A DNA stretch of 64,000 bases, from the NCBI GenBank assembly GCA_032358165.1, contig JAALGY010000061.1, positions 992,001-1,056,000 on the forward strand, given 5' to 3'. The notes under the pieces are model-generated. The model did not search any database. It had not been told where the DNA came from and was given only the letters and a program-made list of their open reading frames with translations. This DNA comes from Diplosphaera chodatii. Its lineage: Eukaryota; Chlorophyta; Trebouxiophyceae; Prasiolales; Stichococcaceae. Positions 12,601 to 23,974 of the stretch are shown here, piece after piece; positions within the stretch are counted from its first letter, which is position 1, and each line of letters opens with the position of its first letter. A program made the translations under genes and the position numbers.

Positions 12601-13514
12601 ACCCAGGATGCATTGGTGACCATTCCTCAACAGCTGCGTGGGTAAGGGCATGCGATTGCACCTCCGCAGACGCTCCTCAGGCAGTCCGATGTCATGCTGG
12701 AACAGACGCTCCAGCAGCTGCCGCTGCGCCAGGACCTGCAAGCATGTGATCTGTCACCTCAAAGCCTGCTGCACGATTTCGACGCGAAGCATGCATCAAC
12801 TAGGCTGCGAAACGCAGTACTCCTGCCACAAACAGCACTCACGCTGCTGCGGGATGCGTAGGTTGGCACACGCCCCACGCCGCCCACCGCCACCTGCGTT
12901 GCAGACACACACACACCTCAGTGACCCAATTTCACCTCCGTTCATGCACAATTGCAAGGGCATCGCAACAATCGACTCACCTGATTCAGCACGAATGACT
13001 CCTGGTCCGCCATATCCTGGTTCTCCGACTGCGCTGGCTTGGCCGGCGCCGTCTTTGGCTCAGGCGCCGCCGCTCCATCCCAATCATCGTCTGTTGCTGG
13101 CGGCAAGCCGCTGGACGCATCGTCCAGGCGGTGCCGCACACAGCCGGCTGGGTCCGATTCGCAGCTGCGCAGCACCTTGACGCGCGCCTGCAAGGGCGGG
13201 AGCATCTCGGGGCGCCGAGGCTGGTGCATGGGTGACATGCAAGCATGGCAGTCTGCACTGCCCTGGCAGTTTGCACTGGCCTCTCACGAAAGAAACCTCT
13301 CAAACTTTGAGCTCGTAGTCAGCATATGAAGCACGGATAAGGGGCGTGAAAAGCCTACAGTGCACTCTGTGGACATCAGGCGCACCCAGCGGACGGCCTC
13401 TCGCCGTGTTGATGGGCGGTAGGCAGCGTATGCCAGTACGACCACCACCGCCAGCAAAGCGAAGGCTGCTGCGTAGGAGCGGCGGCCTGTGCTGCCGCCA
13501 AAGTGTCGGTTCAT
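9437..13514 (-). CDS. Membrane-anchored SGNH/GDSL-type hydrolase with poly-Gln tail
   Basis: The first exon starts at ATG 13514 and ends near 13359 or 13386. The remaining exons are 12981-13187, 12843-12893, 12662-12735, 12424-12527, 12084-12268, 11921-11970, 11695-11785, 11398-11570, 11112-11242, 10941-11008, 10764-10850, 10529-10631, 10284-10361, 10082-10149, 9827-9934 and 9437-9706. Together they total 616 codons plus about 43-52 from exon 1. An N-terminal helix (AAAFALLAVVVVLAYAAY) suggests a type II Golgi or secretory protein. Block I is VSTVGGSVTAG across exons 5-6 and carries the candidate nucleophile Ser. A VFVEF strand and the catalytic pair region DKGHPNGYNGH follow. The C-terminal half resembles the extra domain of green-lineage SGNH proteins (LRSYEHMGIAEL, SCISGCEC). 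The tail is a coiled coil followed by 13 consecutive Gln. Its last intron appears to use a GC donor (AAG|GCAAGT). A carbohydrate or acyl-esterase role is likely; the substrate is unknown. Confidence 0.87.
9617..9652. repeat. CTG/CAG trinucleotide repeat
   Basis: About twelve CTG triplets in a row on the plus strand, read as CAG and giving the poly-Gln run near the C-terminus of the SGNH hydrolase on the minus strand. In another frame the same tract encodes poly-Ala. Confidence 0.9.
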
Positions 13515-14949
13515 GGCAGCGGCATGCGCTGCTAGTCAGGACATCCTCTGTGTGCTGTGCCAGCTGGCGCTATTCTCAGCTGCGATACCGGCCGAGTTGT
13601 GTGGATCCAATGGTTACCAGCTGTTGTCGGCAGCCAAGATCAGTCGTTGAGGCGGGCACAGCGGGCATGCGTCTTCCGCCTCTGACGCAATCAAAGCCAG
13701 CTACTTGATGCGGTGTGTCTGGCAAACTGCACGGCAACGTCACAAGGATGCAAGCTTGGCGCCTGTAGCATGCAGAAGTAACAGTGAACAGCTGCGTGTG
13801 TCTATGCGCTTGTTACCCTGCGATTGCAATGTCACACCACACCACGACACCAGACGATGCTGATGCCCACGGATTGAGCGCCTGACTTTCGATATGTTTG
13901 TGTCGCCGAGGCTAGCAAACGATGCACTGATGCCTTGCAAGCTTCAACCGTGGCAAGTGTGTAACCGGCTGGCATCAGAGTCGAAGTGTCAATGTGTCAT
14001 CACATGCAATGTTGCAGTGGACGAAGGGGGCATGATCTGTAGAGTTGCAACTTGAACACTGGTCGGCAGAACGGCACATGGAGCAAGCGGGTCACACGCA
14101 CATCTACTCCACCAATGCAATCGCGACGCACAGCAGCAGTAATCAGTGCTGTATCGTTGATTGTTGCTGCGTGCGCCCTGATTGCCAGCTGAAATGCAGG
14201 GTCTGCAGCGGTGTCCGCAGCTGGGGCAGAGCAGCAGCCAAAACACCAGCACGACGACGTTCATGCATGACATTCACACAACGCTGACATATAAATGACA
14301 AGTGAGGACTGCGAGAGATTGGCACCTGTGAGATCCAGCAGGTCTCTCAGCGGCGCTTTTGGCATACCGTGCGTACTGCAATCTGAATCTGGCACAAGGT
14401 GTCAGTGCTGCAGCAGAGCACACCGGTAAAATCTGAGGACGTGAAGCCGGTGTTGCGGTCATGCAGCAAAGTTCAGCCGCTGCAGCTGTCGGCCCTGGCA
14501 GATTGCACACTGAAACTCACCGCATGCATCAAAACACCGTGACACAAGTCCAAACCAAGCTAAATTCCACACAGCAGCAAACAAATCCGAGCCAAAGTGC
14601 CGACGTGTGCACTATGTCCAAGTCCACGCACCCTCGGGGGCAGACCCCACAAACGGGAGTGCAAGGACATCAACAAACAAATAGGGTTGTGCGCCTGACG
14701 GCTCGTACAGCCGTGGCTCGCTGGCGTGTCGATCATACTGGTTCCTGGTGTGAAACGCTGAAGGGCAGGCCTCATGGTCGTTGTGAAGTGAGCAGAGGGC
14801 AGGTGGAGATGGCAAGGCCTGTCCCCGCGCATGGGCTTGAAGATTCGAGCACTCTGTGCCTTGCCCCCCCCTCACACTGCTAATTCTACTTCTGGCCTTC
14901 GCCTGTCGCCTCTCCGGCTGTGTCGACCTCCACCGTAGCCCCCCAGCTG
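13515..14949. other. Intergenic region without supported genes
   Basis: About 1.4 kb between the SGNH hydrolase start and the stop codon of the zinc-finger gene, both minus strand. Open frames on both strands are short and show no family motif or consistent splice framework. It should hold the hydrolase promoter and the 3' UTR of the zinc-finger gene. Confidence 0.45.
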
Positions 14950-17900
14950 TCATTGCTCCGCCGGCACCTGCTCTGCAGCCTGAGCTGCCGAGGGTGCCTC
15001 AGGCTGCGCCGAAGCCTGTCCAGGCGCCGGTGCATCGACCTGCTGCGGCGCTGGTTGCACAGCTGCATGCTCTGCGGGCAGATGCTCCGCTTGCTGCTGC
15101 GCTGCACCATCGACTGGCGGCTTTTCCGGTATTGGTGGCTGCGGCTCGGCGGCCAGCTGCTGCTGCGGCACTGGCACTTGCTCAGCAGCCTGCTGAGCGT
15201 GTTCCTCCTCAGCCACCTGCTGCGGTGCCTGCTCGGCTTGCGCCGGCGGCTGCTGCCCCTCTAGCTTGACGCCTTCCACAGGCTGTGCATCCGCCGCCGC
15301 CGCCGGCGGCGCAGGCGTCGCGTGCGCCGCCGCCGCCGCCTGCTGCACCGCCGCGGCCAGCTCCTGCTCGAGCTGCTGGTGCAGGTGCTGCTGCAGGGTG
15401 GGCGCCGGGCCTGGCTGCTGGGCGCCGGGCTGCTGCGCCGGCTGCAGGGCGGCCTTCTCGGCGGCCGGGGTGCCCAGCAGCGCCTGCAGCTGCGCCGCCT
15501 GGTGCGCGGCCTGCAGCTGCGCCGCGGCGCCGCCAAAGTCGGGGATGCCAGCGCCCAGCGCGGCGCCGCGCGCGCCGTGCACGCCGGCGCTGGGGGTGCC
15601 CGGCAGGGAGCCCGGCAGCGGGGGCGTGGCCCCGCTGCCGGCCGCCCGCGTGGCCATCGGGCGCAGCGGCGAGATGAGGGCCGCAGCCTGCGCTGCCACC
15701 TGCGCCGCCGCCGCCGCTGCACAGCAGCAGAGGACGACGCCGGTCAGCACGGCCCTCTGATGAGCCTTCTTCCCCTCCACATGCACAGCCTGCAATGGTC
15801 CGACGCTCATGTGGGCAATGTGCACGCAGCATGCGCACGCCTGTGGCGGCTCAGCGGGCCCACCTTGCTGCGGGGAGGGCGGCGAGTGGCTGCGGGACCG
15901 CGCCTGGCGGGCCGCCGCCGAGGACCCCAGGATGAAGTCCGCCCAGCGGGCGGCGGCCGCCTCGGAGGGCGATAGCGCGGGGGAGGGGGCGGAGATGCGG
16001 CTGCCTCGGGGGGTGGACAGCCCGCTGGCGCGGCGCAGGATGTCGGTGTGGTTCGGGTCCAGCAGCACGCTCGTGGCGGCCGCCATCGCCGCGGGGTTGG
16101 TCGCCGCCAGCGTGGCCACCTCGGCGGCGAATGCCGCGGCGCTGTAGCCGCCTGCTGGCGACGTCGCCTGCAGCAGTGTGTTGAGTACATGAGTCTGGTG
16201 TGCAGACAGCAGGTAGCGAACACTGTTGCAGCAAGCAACTGGGCTGACGTGATTGGCTGGCGCTGCCCGAAGCCCACCTGAGGCACGCCAAAGGGGATGG
16301 CTGGCAGGCCGCCGCCGGCACCGCGGGGCGGGGAGAAGGGCGCCCCCGACGCGCCGCCGCCGCGCATCTGGGCAGCGTACGCGGAGATGGCGGCGCTCGT
16401 CGCAGGCGGCAGGTAGTTGTCGATCAGCGTGCGGCCGGTGGGGTTTGCGGCGCCGCCGCCGGGGGCGCCGCTGGTGCCCCACGCAGCAGCGGCCGCCGCC
16501 GCTGCGGCCGCGGGGTCCGCCATTGCACCCGACAGCCCGAAGTTCTGCAGCGGCGCCTGCGCGGCCGCGGGCAGGTGGCCGCCGCCGGCGACCGCGCCGC
16601 CGCGGAAGCTGCCCGGCAGGTCGGGCGGCGGCATCAGCATGCCGCTGGTGGTGGCCGCCCGGCGCACGGCCGCCGAGTTGGCCGCCGAGGGGGCGGAGGG
16701 ATGCGCCGCCGCTGCGGCCGCCCAGGGGCTGCCGCCGGATGCCTGCAAAGACACGGTGAAGCTGTTTTATTAGATCTGGATGATGCATGGATCTTATTCC
16801 GTGATACCAAAATGCAGCTGTCGTACCCCTGCCATGATGTTGCAAACCGTACCAGCACCGTGTTGACTTCAGTGATAGGGCCATATTTGGAGCAGACTCA
16901 TGGCTAATCAGCAGATGGCACTTCAGCTTGACTGACGCGCTGCCTGCAACAGTGCTGGTGTGGCAGGAGGTATCTAGCATGATCTGAGGCGTGCGCGCTG
17001 TGGGACGCCACTCACGTCCAGGATCTGGCGCAGGTGCGCGTGGCGCTTGGGGCTGGGCAGGCCCACGTCCATGGCCGCGAGCGCCAGCGGGTCGATCTCG
17101 CGCGGCCGCTTGCCGCCGCTGCCCAGGCTGCTGCCGCCCGACACCTGCAACAGGTTGCATGCCCAGGCCTCTTGCATAGACTGGCTGGGTTACGAGCACA
17201 TCGCCATGTCGGTGGACACATGGCCAGCCGAGTGCCGGGCACAAAGCGGTGGCCCGGGTCGCACGTGCTGCTCAGAGAGACAGCCGGCCGAGCTCCCACC
17301 TGGCTGCCAAAGCCCGCGGCGCCGCTGAGGCCCAGGCTGCTGAGCCCGCTGACTGCTCCAATGCTGGGGCTGCCGGCCAGGGCGGCCCCGAAGAAGGCGG
17401 CGTTGTTGCCGCCCATGCTGCCGCCCGACATCTGGCTGCCGGCAGTGCCTGGCTGCGGCAACGACATCTGCAGCAGGGCACAGACAAAGGATCAGTAGAC
17501 TGACACTCTCCCAGACAGATGTACCCATGGGTACTCATAGCCAGAGCGTGCGCCCGCAAGCCGGACCACACGAACAGGTAAGTCGCAAGCACTGTTCATA
17601 CTCTCTTGCGCTCCTCAAGCTCAGGTTGACCTACAAAGAAGTTGCAACACGACCACAAGCCGGTGTTACCTGTGAATGTTGTAGGGTGGGTGCGAGGCCC
17701 ATCAGCTCCAGTGCAGTTTGGTATGGCGTCGTGCCGGCTGCGCCCTTGCCAAGCCCTGCTGCCAGCTGCTGCAACTGCATGCATAAAATCACATGCTCAC
17801 GCAATCTGAGGAACGATCATGGAGTTAGGCGGTTCAGACCAAGTGCCTACAGAGTGGCAGGGCAGTATGCAACAGCCTTGACACGCGAAGTTGATGGCTC

Positions 17901-20900
17901 TGCAGATGGTGACCGACATCAATGGAGAGCCACCCTGCAGCAGCTCACCTCTGGACGCATCGGCTCTGGTGGCGCCGGCAGCCCCTGCGCCGCCAAGTTC
18001 TCCAGCATGCGCTGCCGCGACATTGCCCGTGCCGCCTGCAAAGTCCAAATGTGCTTGACGAGGTGTTGAGGTGTACTTTTGACGACAGGTTCTGCCAAAG
18101 TCGCAGCACTTCTGGATCGTCCACCATTGACACGCGGCCACCGCACCTGGAGCTTGGCCAGCAGGCCGGCGGACGGCGCGTGGGCGTACAGCGGCGTCTG
18201 CGCGGAGGCCGGGCTGCCGCTGGTGGTGCTGCCGGGGCCGGGGATGCCCCAGTCGCCGGCCGCCACCTGGCCAGCGGCCTCGCCCAGCGGCCCGCCCCGC
18301 GCCGCGCGGTGCTGCCCGGACCGGTCCGTGCCCTGGCTGTTGTCCGGCGGCGAGCTGCAGGGGCAGGGGACGCAGCTGGTGATGCGCGACGCTGCCCCTC
18401 AACCATGCCCAGCCCAGACCCCTTGTGTCATAATTGGTGGAAGCGGCGGCAGCGGAACATGCCTGTGGCAAGCAGCAGTGTGCATGCGGGCTGTCTGTTA
18501 TTGACGATGTGTGAAAGATGGGCGTGGGGTCCGTGTCGCACCTGGGGCTGTCGTCGCGGTACTGGGCGGGTGCGCGCCGCGGCCGCGATGACCGGCGGCC
18601 CCTACCTGGGCTCGACGGCTGCTCCAGCTCCTGCTGCGGGCAGCAAAAAGGCACCGAGTCGGCCCCGTGGTGCATCTGTGCTAGATGCGTTCCCGCATCG
18701 CAGCCTCGAACCATCTGCACGTCTCATCTGCACCTGCGCTTGCCACCGGGACAGCCGCCAGGAGTATCAGGGATTCAGTGGCATCACGAAGGAGGCGGTG
18801 GTCTCGCGGGCGCACCTGCGGCTCGGGCGGCTCCACGAGGGCGTCCATGATGTGGCGCATGTCCTTCGCGCCCTCCGCCCGCATCATCTCGATCGCGTAC
18901 GCCGCGTTGAGGCGGCTGGTGGTGCGGATGGACTGGCGGGTGCGCCGCCGGGGGCTGGGCCGCGCGGCCTCCTCCCCCGCGGCCTCCTCGGCGGCGGTGG
19001 CGGCGGCGCTGGAGCCGGGGCGCCCGCTGCCCAGGGAGCTGCTGTTGCGCAGGCTGGTGCGCGTGGCGGCGGAGGCGGTGCCGGAGGGGTCGCCCGCCAG
19101 CGACTGCGGGCTGCCGAAGGCGCCGCCGCCGATGTCCGCCGCCGTCAGCCCCAGCGCCGGGCGCGCGCCTGCACCCACAGCAGGTCGCCAACAGTCAGGA
19201 GACTAGGCCCCTGAGAGCGCATTCAACGCTTGTGGGATGTGTGCGGCTGGCGCCCACTCAACACATGCAAGACAGCCGAAACATTCTGAAAGTCTGTGCA
19301 GACGCTCTGGCCAGCCAGAAAGCATGCAGCAGGGGCGGCCGGACGCACCGATGGTGTCGGCGAAGCGGGTGTGGCGCGGCGGCATGCCCGAGGCGCCCGA
19401 CCGCCCGGAGCGCTGCTCGCTGCGGCCGTCGCGCGAGGCTGTGTGCGCGGAGTCGTCGCTGTCGCCGAGCTCATCCGAACTCCCGCCTGTGTGAATCAAC
19501 GAAATTGTGGGATGCTGTGTACGGGATTGGGCCCATCTGCACGTTTTGCATGCCTTCATACAGTGCACAGCGGTGCAGGAGGGTGCAGCGCCCGCACCTG
19601 GCATCATCCCAGCAGGGCAGCTGCAAGCAATGGAAGTGCAGCTCACCTGCTGTCTCGGTGGCGACGCCGCTGGCGCCGCTGCGGCCAAAGAGCGTGGAGA
19701 CGAGGCCAGGCAGCCGCGTCTCCACAGCCTCGCGTGGCGTGCCACCCTGCAGCAGGGCCACTGCCAGCTCCTGCGGCGTGCGCGCCGGGTTGCCGCTGCG
19801 CGCATTCTCTGCCACCAGCTCCGCCATGGCCTGCAGTACGGAGGGCAGGCACTGGAGAAATAGACCTGAACTCGTAGGATGTAAACCAGCTGCTGGCCGT
19901 GGATGTCAACTTGCAGACCTCAACAGGGCAGTCTGGCTCAGCTTTGCAACTGCCCTGCGACATTGCTTTGTGGGCTGTCACCTTTGTGATGGGGTCGCCG
20001 TAGCGCGTCGCATCCGACAGCATGCTGCCGATGTCGGCGCTGCCCAGGCCGCCGCCGAACATCGGCTCGTAGGACTGGTGGCGGCCGCCGCGGCAGCTGC
20101 TGCTGTGGGGCACGGATGACACGGGGCCGCCCTCTGCAGCGGCCCGCCGCCGCTGCAGCGCCGCCGCGCAGCACCGCTTGCACTTGCCGTACAGCCCATC
20201 ATTGTACGACTTGGAGCGGTGGAACGCAGCCGCCGGCTGGTCCTCGCCACACTCGCTGCACACCTGCAGGGGCATGTGCAGACTGTTGAGGACGTGGATA
20301 GCTCAGAGCATGGTGACTGGGTAAGGGCGCTCACCATCTGGCTTGTGGCGTGGTGCAAGGCAGTGCCCAGTGCAGTTGCCGTGTGGCAGGGTACGACGAC
20401 CTCACCTTGTGCGAGACGGTGGGCTCCAGCACCGGCTGCCGGGTCTTGCGGCGCTCCGCGGCCGCCGCGGCGTTGCACACCTTGCAGTAGCTGCACAGGC
20501 CATCCGGGCGGACCTTGTTGCGGTTGAAGGCCGCCGCCGGCTTCTCCTTCCCGCATCGCACGCACACCTGCACATGTGCGCACCACACGGGTGAGCAGTG
20601 CAGCGTTGGGCCTGACAGGCTGCGCCACAGTGACCAGGCTGCCTGGGCACACCCATCGAGACGCGATGCTGACACAGCGCATGTTGTGCAGGCTCCCGCG
20701 CCACGGGCTGCTGTCGACGGCCGTCCGCCTGACGCGCTGCGACTGGCGCGCTGCGGGCGGGCCTGCTGCTGCGGCCGCAACCCACCTTGTGCGAGACCTG
20801 GGCGGTCAGGACAGGGGCGCGGCGGGCCACGCGGGCCGCCACCACCCGCGCCGTGCACCGCTTGCAGCGGTTGTCGCGCCCATCCTGCCGGTTGCGGTTC

Positions 20901-21291
20901 CTGCGCACCACGCACCCGTGTGCTCAGGCTGCTGCTGGCAGGCTGAGAGCCTCTTATCATCGTCAGCTGTCCATAGCTGGCAACAGTACCAGACAACAGC
21001 CGCAGCGCGCATGCAATGCTGCGAGTCACACTGCAGCCTCCTCCGGGGGCCCCCTGCCGCTGCACCCCGGCACATCTAGCTTATTGTGACCGTTAGCAAC
21101 AGACGTCCGCATGTCAGCACCTGGGGAAGTCGTTCAGGGACTTGTAGTCGTGGCACTGGATGCAAGCCTTGTGCGGGCTGTCTTGCCCGGACATCGGCGG
21201 GCTGTCCGAGGTGGCGGGCTTCGCCTGCTTCGGGCTGCAGGACTCCTCAGCAGCCCGCTGGTTGCGCACGGCCCTGCGGGGTGCCAAGATA
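14950..21291 (-). CDS. Large multi-zinc-finger, low-complexity protein (5' end uncertain)
   Basis: The N-terminal part holds three copies of a Cys4 motif, CxxCx(4)PxxxFxRxKxxxDGLxxxCKxC: near 20890-21140 (split by an intron, divergent), 20470-20570 and 20165-20270. Copies 1 and 2 each lead into an SHK linker, and exon ends follow the repeats, suggesting exon duplication. The rest, in about twelve exons down to 14950, is Ala/Gly/Ser/Pro-rich. It includes KRPREIDPLALAAMDVGLP (about 17070-17130), a possible nuclear localisation signal, and ends in a Pro/Gln/Ala tail with VPAEQ before the stop (14950-14952). Such zinc fingers occur in algal proteins of unknown role; a nuclear, nucleic-acid-binding regulator is a guess. 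The start codon was not found; the first recognised exon is near 21113-21291. Two genes, one zinc-finger and one low-complexity, cannot be excluded. Confidence 0.65.
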
Positions 21292-23182
21292 CAGATGTCG
21301 CCTACAATTGCAAGCAATCAGCCAGGAAGTCGCGGTCGGGTTTGCCGAACTACACAGCTCGCACGTTACGTCCTAGCAATCGACGTCGTGTCTGGAATGC
21401 AAAGGGCGTGTACGGAGGCCGCCACAGCTGGGCGGCAGGCCTCAGGTGCCCGGTAAGAGCACGACCCCGGAGCCGGCCCAGAAGGCTGCCAAGAGTGGTT
21501 TGATAACAGGCGGCCACGCGCCTCACTCTCGAACTCAGCCCCTCGCAGAGCTACAGCCGCTGATGGGTGGCAGCTGGCGCCGGCCCCCGGATTGTAGACC
21601 TAACTGCCAGCGCCCAACACGGGGGTGCACGTCTTCTGTGCAGCATGTCTGCCCGGGAGCCCATCGTGAAAGGGGCCGCCCGTGGCCATGCCACTCGCAG
21701 ATAGAGACCCTCGACGGCCTCATAGAGTGCACAAGCGCTGCTCGCCCTCGCACCAGGCGAAGTTATCGCGCCCGGGCAACCGCCCAGCCAGCACTTGCCC
21801 GGCAGCTTGACTTGCAGCATGACCTCACCTCCTGGGTCGCGCCATGGCACCAGGCCGGACTGCTCAGCACGCAGCACCCATGTCAAGCGGCGGGGCGCAA
21901 GGAGCAGTGGGAGAAATCGCTGCACGGGTGGTACGCAAAAGGGCGAAAGGAGGACGAGGTCAGCCGTGGGAGAGTGGCAGCGTGAACCACGCTCAAACCG
22001 CCACAGGGGGCGTCGCATCTGCAACCATGCCGTGCTGTTTGCAGCCCCATCGGACCCGGGACCCGCGGTTGCTGATTGATGAGCGTGCCGGACCAAATGC
22101 CACCTCATGGCCAACAGGGACGGAGATTCCCGACCCGGAATGGGACTCTGAACGAGGTGACTGCAGGCCCAAACGGTGTGGTACCGCAGCGGCCGCGCTG
22201 CGAGCGGCTGCATGCCTTGAAGAACTGCAAGGAGTCGTATGCCAAAGCGTGAAGTGGCACCGAGCGTGGCTTCCTGCGAAACTTTGCAACTTAAGGTCTG
22301 CATGTTCAAACCAAGCGTCAGGGCGGTGCCCCACAAAACGAAATGGGCGACCGGAAACGACGCATGATGTATTGAGGAGCAGGGCCGCGCTGCGTCGCCA
22401 GCGGCGTCCCTATACCAGCCGTTGCGACGGGACCTCAGATAGGACGTATGTTAACACTATCTGGCAGGCCTGACTGCTGCAAACTAGGGGCCGACGCGTG
22501 TTGCCTGTCACCGCAGGCAGTGCCCGATAGACGTGCTGCGCGCCTGCGCCGCTCACACTGCCCGAGCTGGCAGCGGAAGCCGCTCATAAAGGTCGTCATT
22601 TCATCTAGTACAACAGGCCTCAGCCCTCAGCAACCTCGGAGGCCGGCGGCGGCGCCCAGGGCCTGCGCGTTGGTGACCAACGGCGTTTGATTGATCATAC
22701 CTTGCTTGATTTGCCGCTGAACACCGCAGAAGATCCACTTCCTTCGACCTTCCCACGCGTCCTCCCGGTCCGATGACCCACCCTTTGTCCGGCCCGGCGG
22801 CTGCACTTGCTGTTGAGTCGCTGGCGTGCGCATCAAGGGCTGTGCCCCTGCCGTGCTGCACCGGGCGCAGAATGGCAAAAGATGGCAAGCATTTGCTCGC
22901 TGATGGATAGCATAAGGCGGTCCCTTTGCACCGGCCGACCGGCCATGCCTTCTGGGCTGACTGGCCTTGACCCTTCAGCTTTCACTCGATCAGTCAGGCT
23001 GGCCGTAATCAGGCAAGATGATGCATTCCTTCGCTGCCGAAGCAAGTCAAGTACAGTGGCGTTCCTCGTTTGCAAAACACCTATGCTGTCCATGCCAAAA
23101 TCAAATACGTTGTTGGACGAGGATGGTAACAACGTCAGTGCCTCACTATCCCACTGCCACGAGCAGCGGGTACGCATAAAAG
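21292..23182. other. Intergenic region with unexplained long open frames
   Basis: About 1.9 kb between the zinc-finger gene and the prolyl hydroxylase. Open frames of 261 codons (21551-22336, -), 179 codons (21446-21985, +) and 209 codons (21844-22473, +) overlap each other. None contains a domain I recognise. The region must include the promoter, and probably the missing first exon, of the zinc-finger gene. It could also hold a degraded mobile element, but no terminal repeats or transposase motif were seen. Confidence 0.4.
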
Positions 23183-23974
23183 TCACACGCCATATGGTTG
23201 TACATGTATCCACTTGGTGGCGCTCCGTTTCTCCCCCTTCAGCGTGGGGCAGCTGCCGTGCAGGCTGGAGCGGTCCTTGCTGCCGTCAGGCTTCAGCGCC
23301 CAAAAGAATATGGCATCCCCCCTGGTTGCCTTCACAGCATGCCCCTTTTTAGCGCATTCTGACCAGCCATCCCCTCGCGCGTGGGGCCGTCCCAGTGGGA
23401 AGACTGTTTCTCCACCCTCCTCTGGTGTGGTCAGGTACATGAGGACGGTGGCGATCCGCTGGCCTGAGCCGCGGTCAGGGAAGCCGTCGTGGAAAAAGTC
23501 ATGATGCGGCTGATACTCCTGCCCATTGTGGTAGTTGAGCACCTGCATGCCCTCGCCATGCTCCACCGGCAGGTGTGTGACCTTGGCTATACGCTCCTCA
23601 ATGTTGCGGAGGACCGCATTCTCGCCTCTGCGGAAGAACATCCCAGCGCTGGTGCGCACTTTGCTGGGCGTCGGCCGGTGCGACTTGTTGTCAAGCACCG
23701 TCGAGTTTTTGAGGTAAGGCATCGCCTTTGCGATCAAGAAGTCGCACTCTGCAGGCGTCAGGAATTTCCTGAATCGAAATGCGCGCGGGCGCCAGTTGAT
23801 GTTGTCCACCACACCGTGCCACTCAGCGCTCGAAGATACGTCGCTGCCCTCGTTCCGGTCGTGTGGCTGCCAACCCAGCCCACTGCATGCTGCCGCCACC
23901 ATGAGCAGGACCGTACAGCGGATTGCTGCTGGTGGAAGCACCACCGCACCGCGGCACTTACAGTGCCGCTGCAT
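23183..23974 (-). CDS. P4H: Prolyl 4-hydroxylase (2-oxoglutarate/Fe(II) dioxygenase)
   Basis: A single uninterrupted 263-codon frame, unusual here because neighbouring genes are intron-rich. A hydrophobic N-terminal segment (residues about 18-34, CTVLLMVAAACSGLGW) looks like a signal peptide or anchor for the secretory pathway. The catalytic 2OG-Fe(II) domain shows YQPHHDFF (Fe ligands H157 and D159), LTTPEEGGETVFP, RGDAIFFWAL, the distal ligand H239 in SLHGSCP, and the 2OG-binding basic residue in KRSATKWIH. P4Hs of this class hydroxylate peptidyl proline in cell-wall hydroxyproline-rich glycoproteins in algae and plants. The length is close to the core enzyme and no C-terminal ShK domain is present. 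The start is the ATG at 23974-23972. A GTAAGT-like string lies just after it, so an alternative upstream exon is possible but not needed. Confidence 0.95.
   Translation of the reverse strand: MQRHCKCRGAVVLPPAAIRCTVLLMVAAACSGLGWQPHDRNEGSDVSSSAEWHGVVDNINWRPRAFRFRKFLTPAECDFLIAKAMPYLKNSTVLDNKSHRPTPSKVRTSAGMFFRRGENAVLRNIEERIAKVTHLPVEHGEGMQVLNYHNGQEYQPHHDFFHDGFPDRGSGQRIATVLMYLTTPEEGGETVFPLGRPHARGDGWSECAKKGHAVKATRGDAIFFWALKPDGSKDRSSLHGSCPTLKGEKRSATKWIHVQPYGV

Noticed and set aside
15266..15760. Cys/Ala-rich plus-strand frame resembling a cysteine-rich protein
   Set aside because: It is the mirror of the Ala/Gln-rich minus-strand exon; the composition is an artefact of GCN/TGC codons read backwards.
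14950..17244. A 764-codon minus-strand open frame as one continuous exon
   Set aside because: It runs through clear introns of the zinc-finger/low-complexity gene; only the 3' part is used as exon. GC-rich repeats keep the frame open by chance.
17922..19214. 430-codon plus-strand open frame
   Set aside because: It is antisense to better-supported exons of the minus-strand gene, contains no domain and is rich in Arg/Gly/Ala typical of shadow frames.
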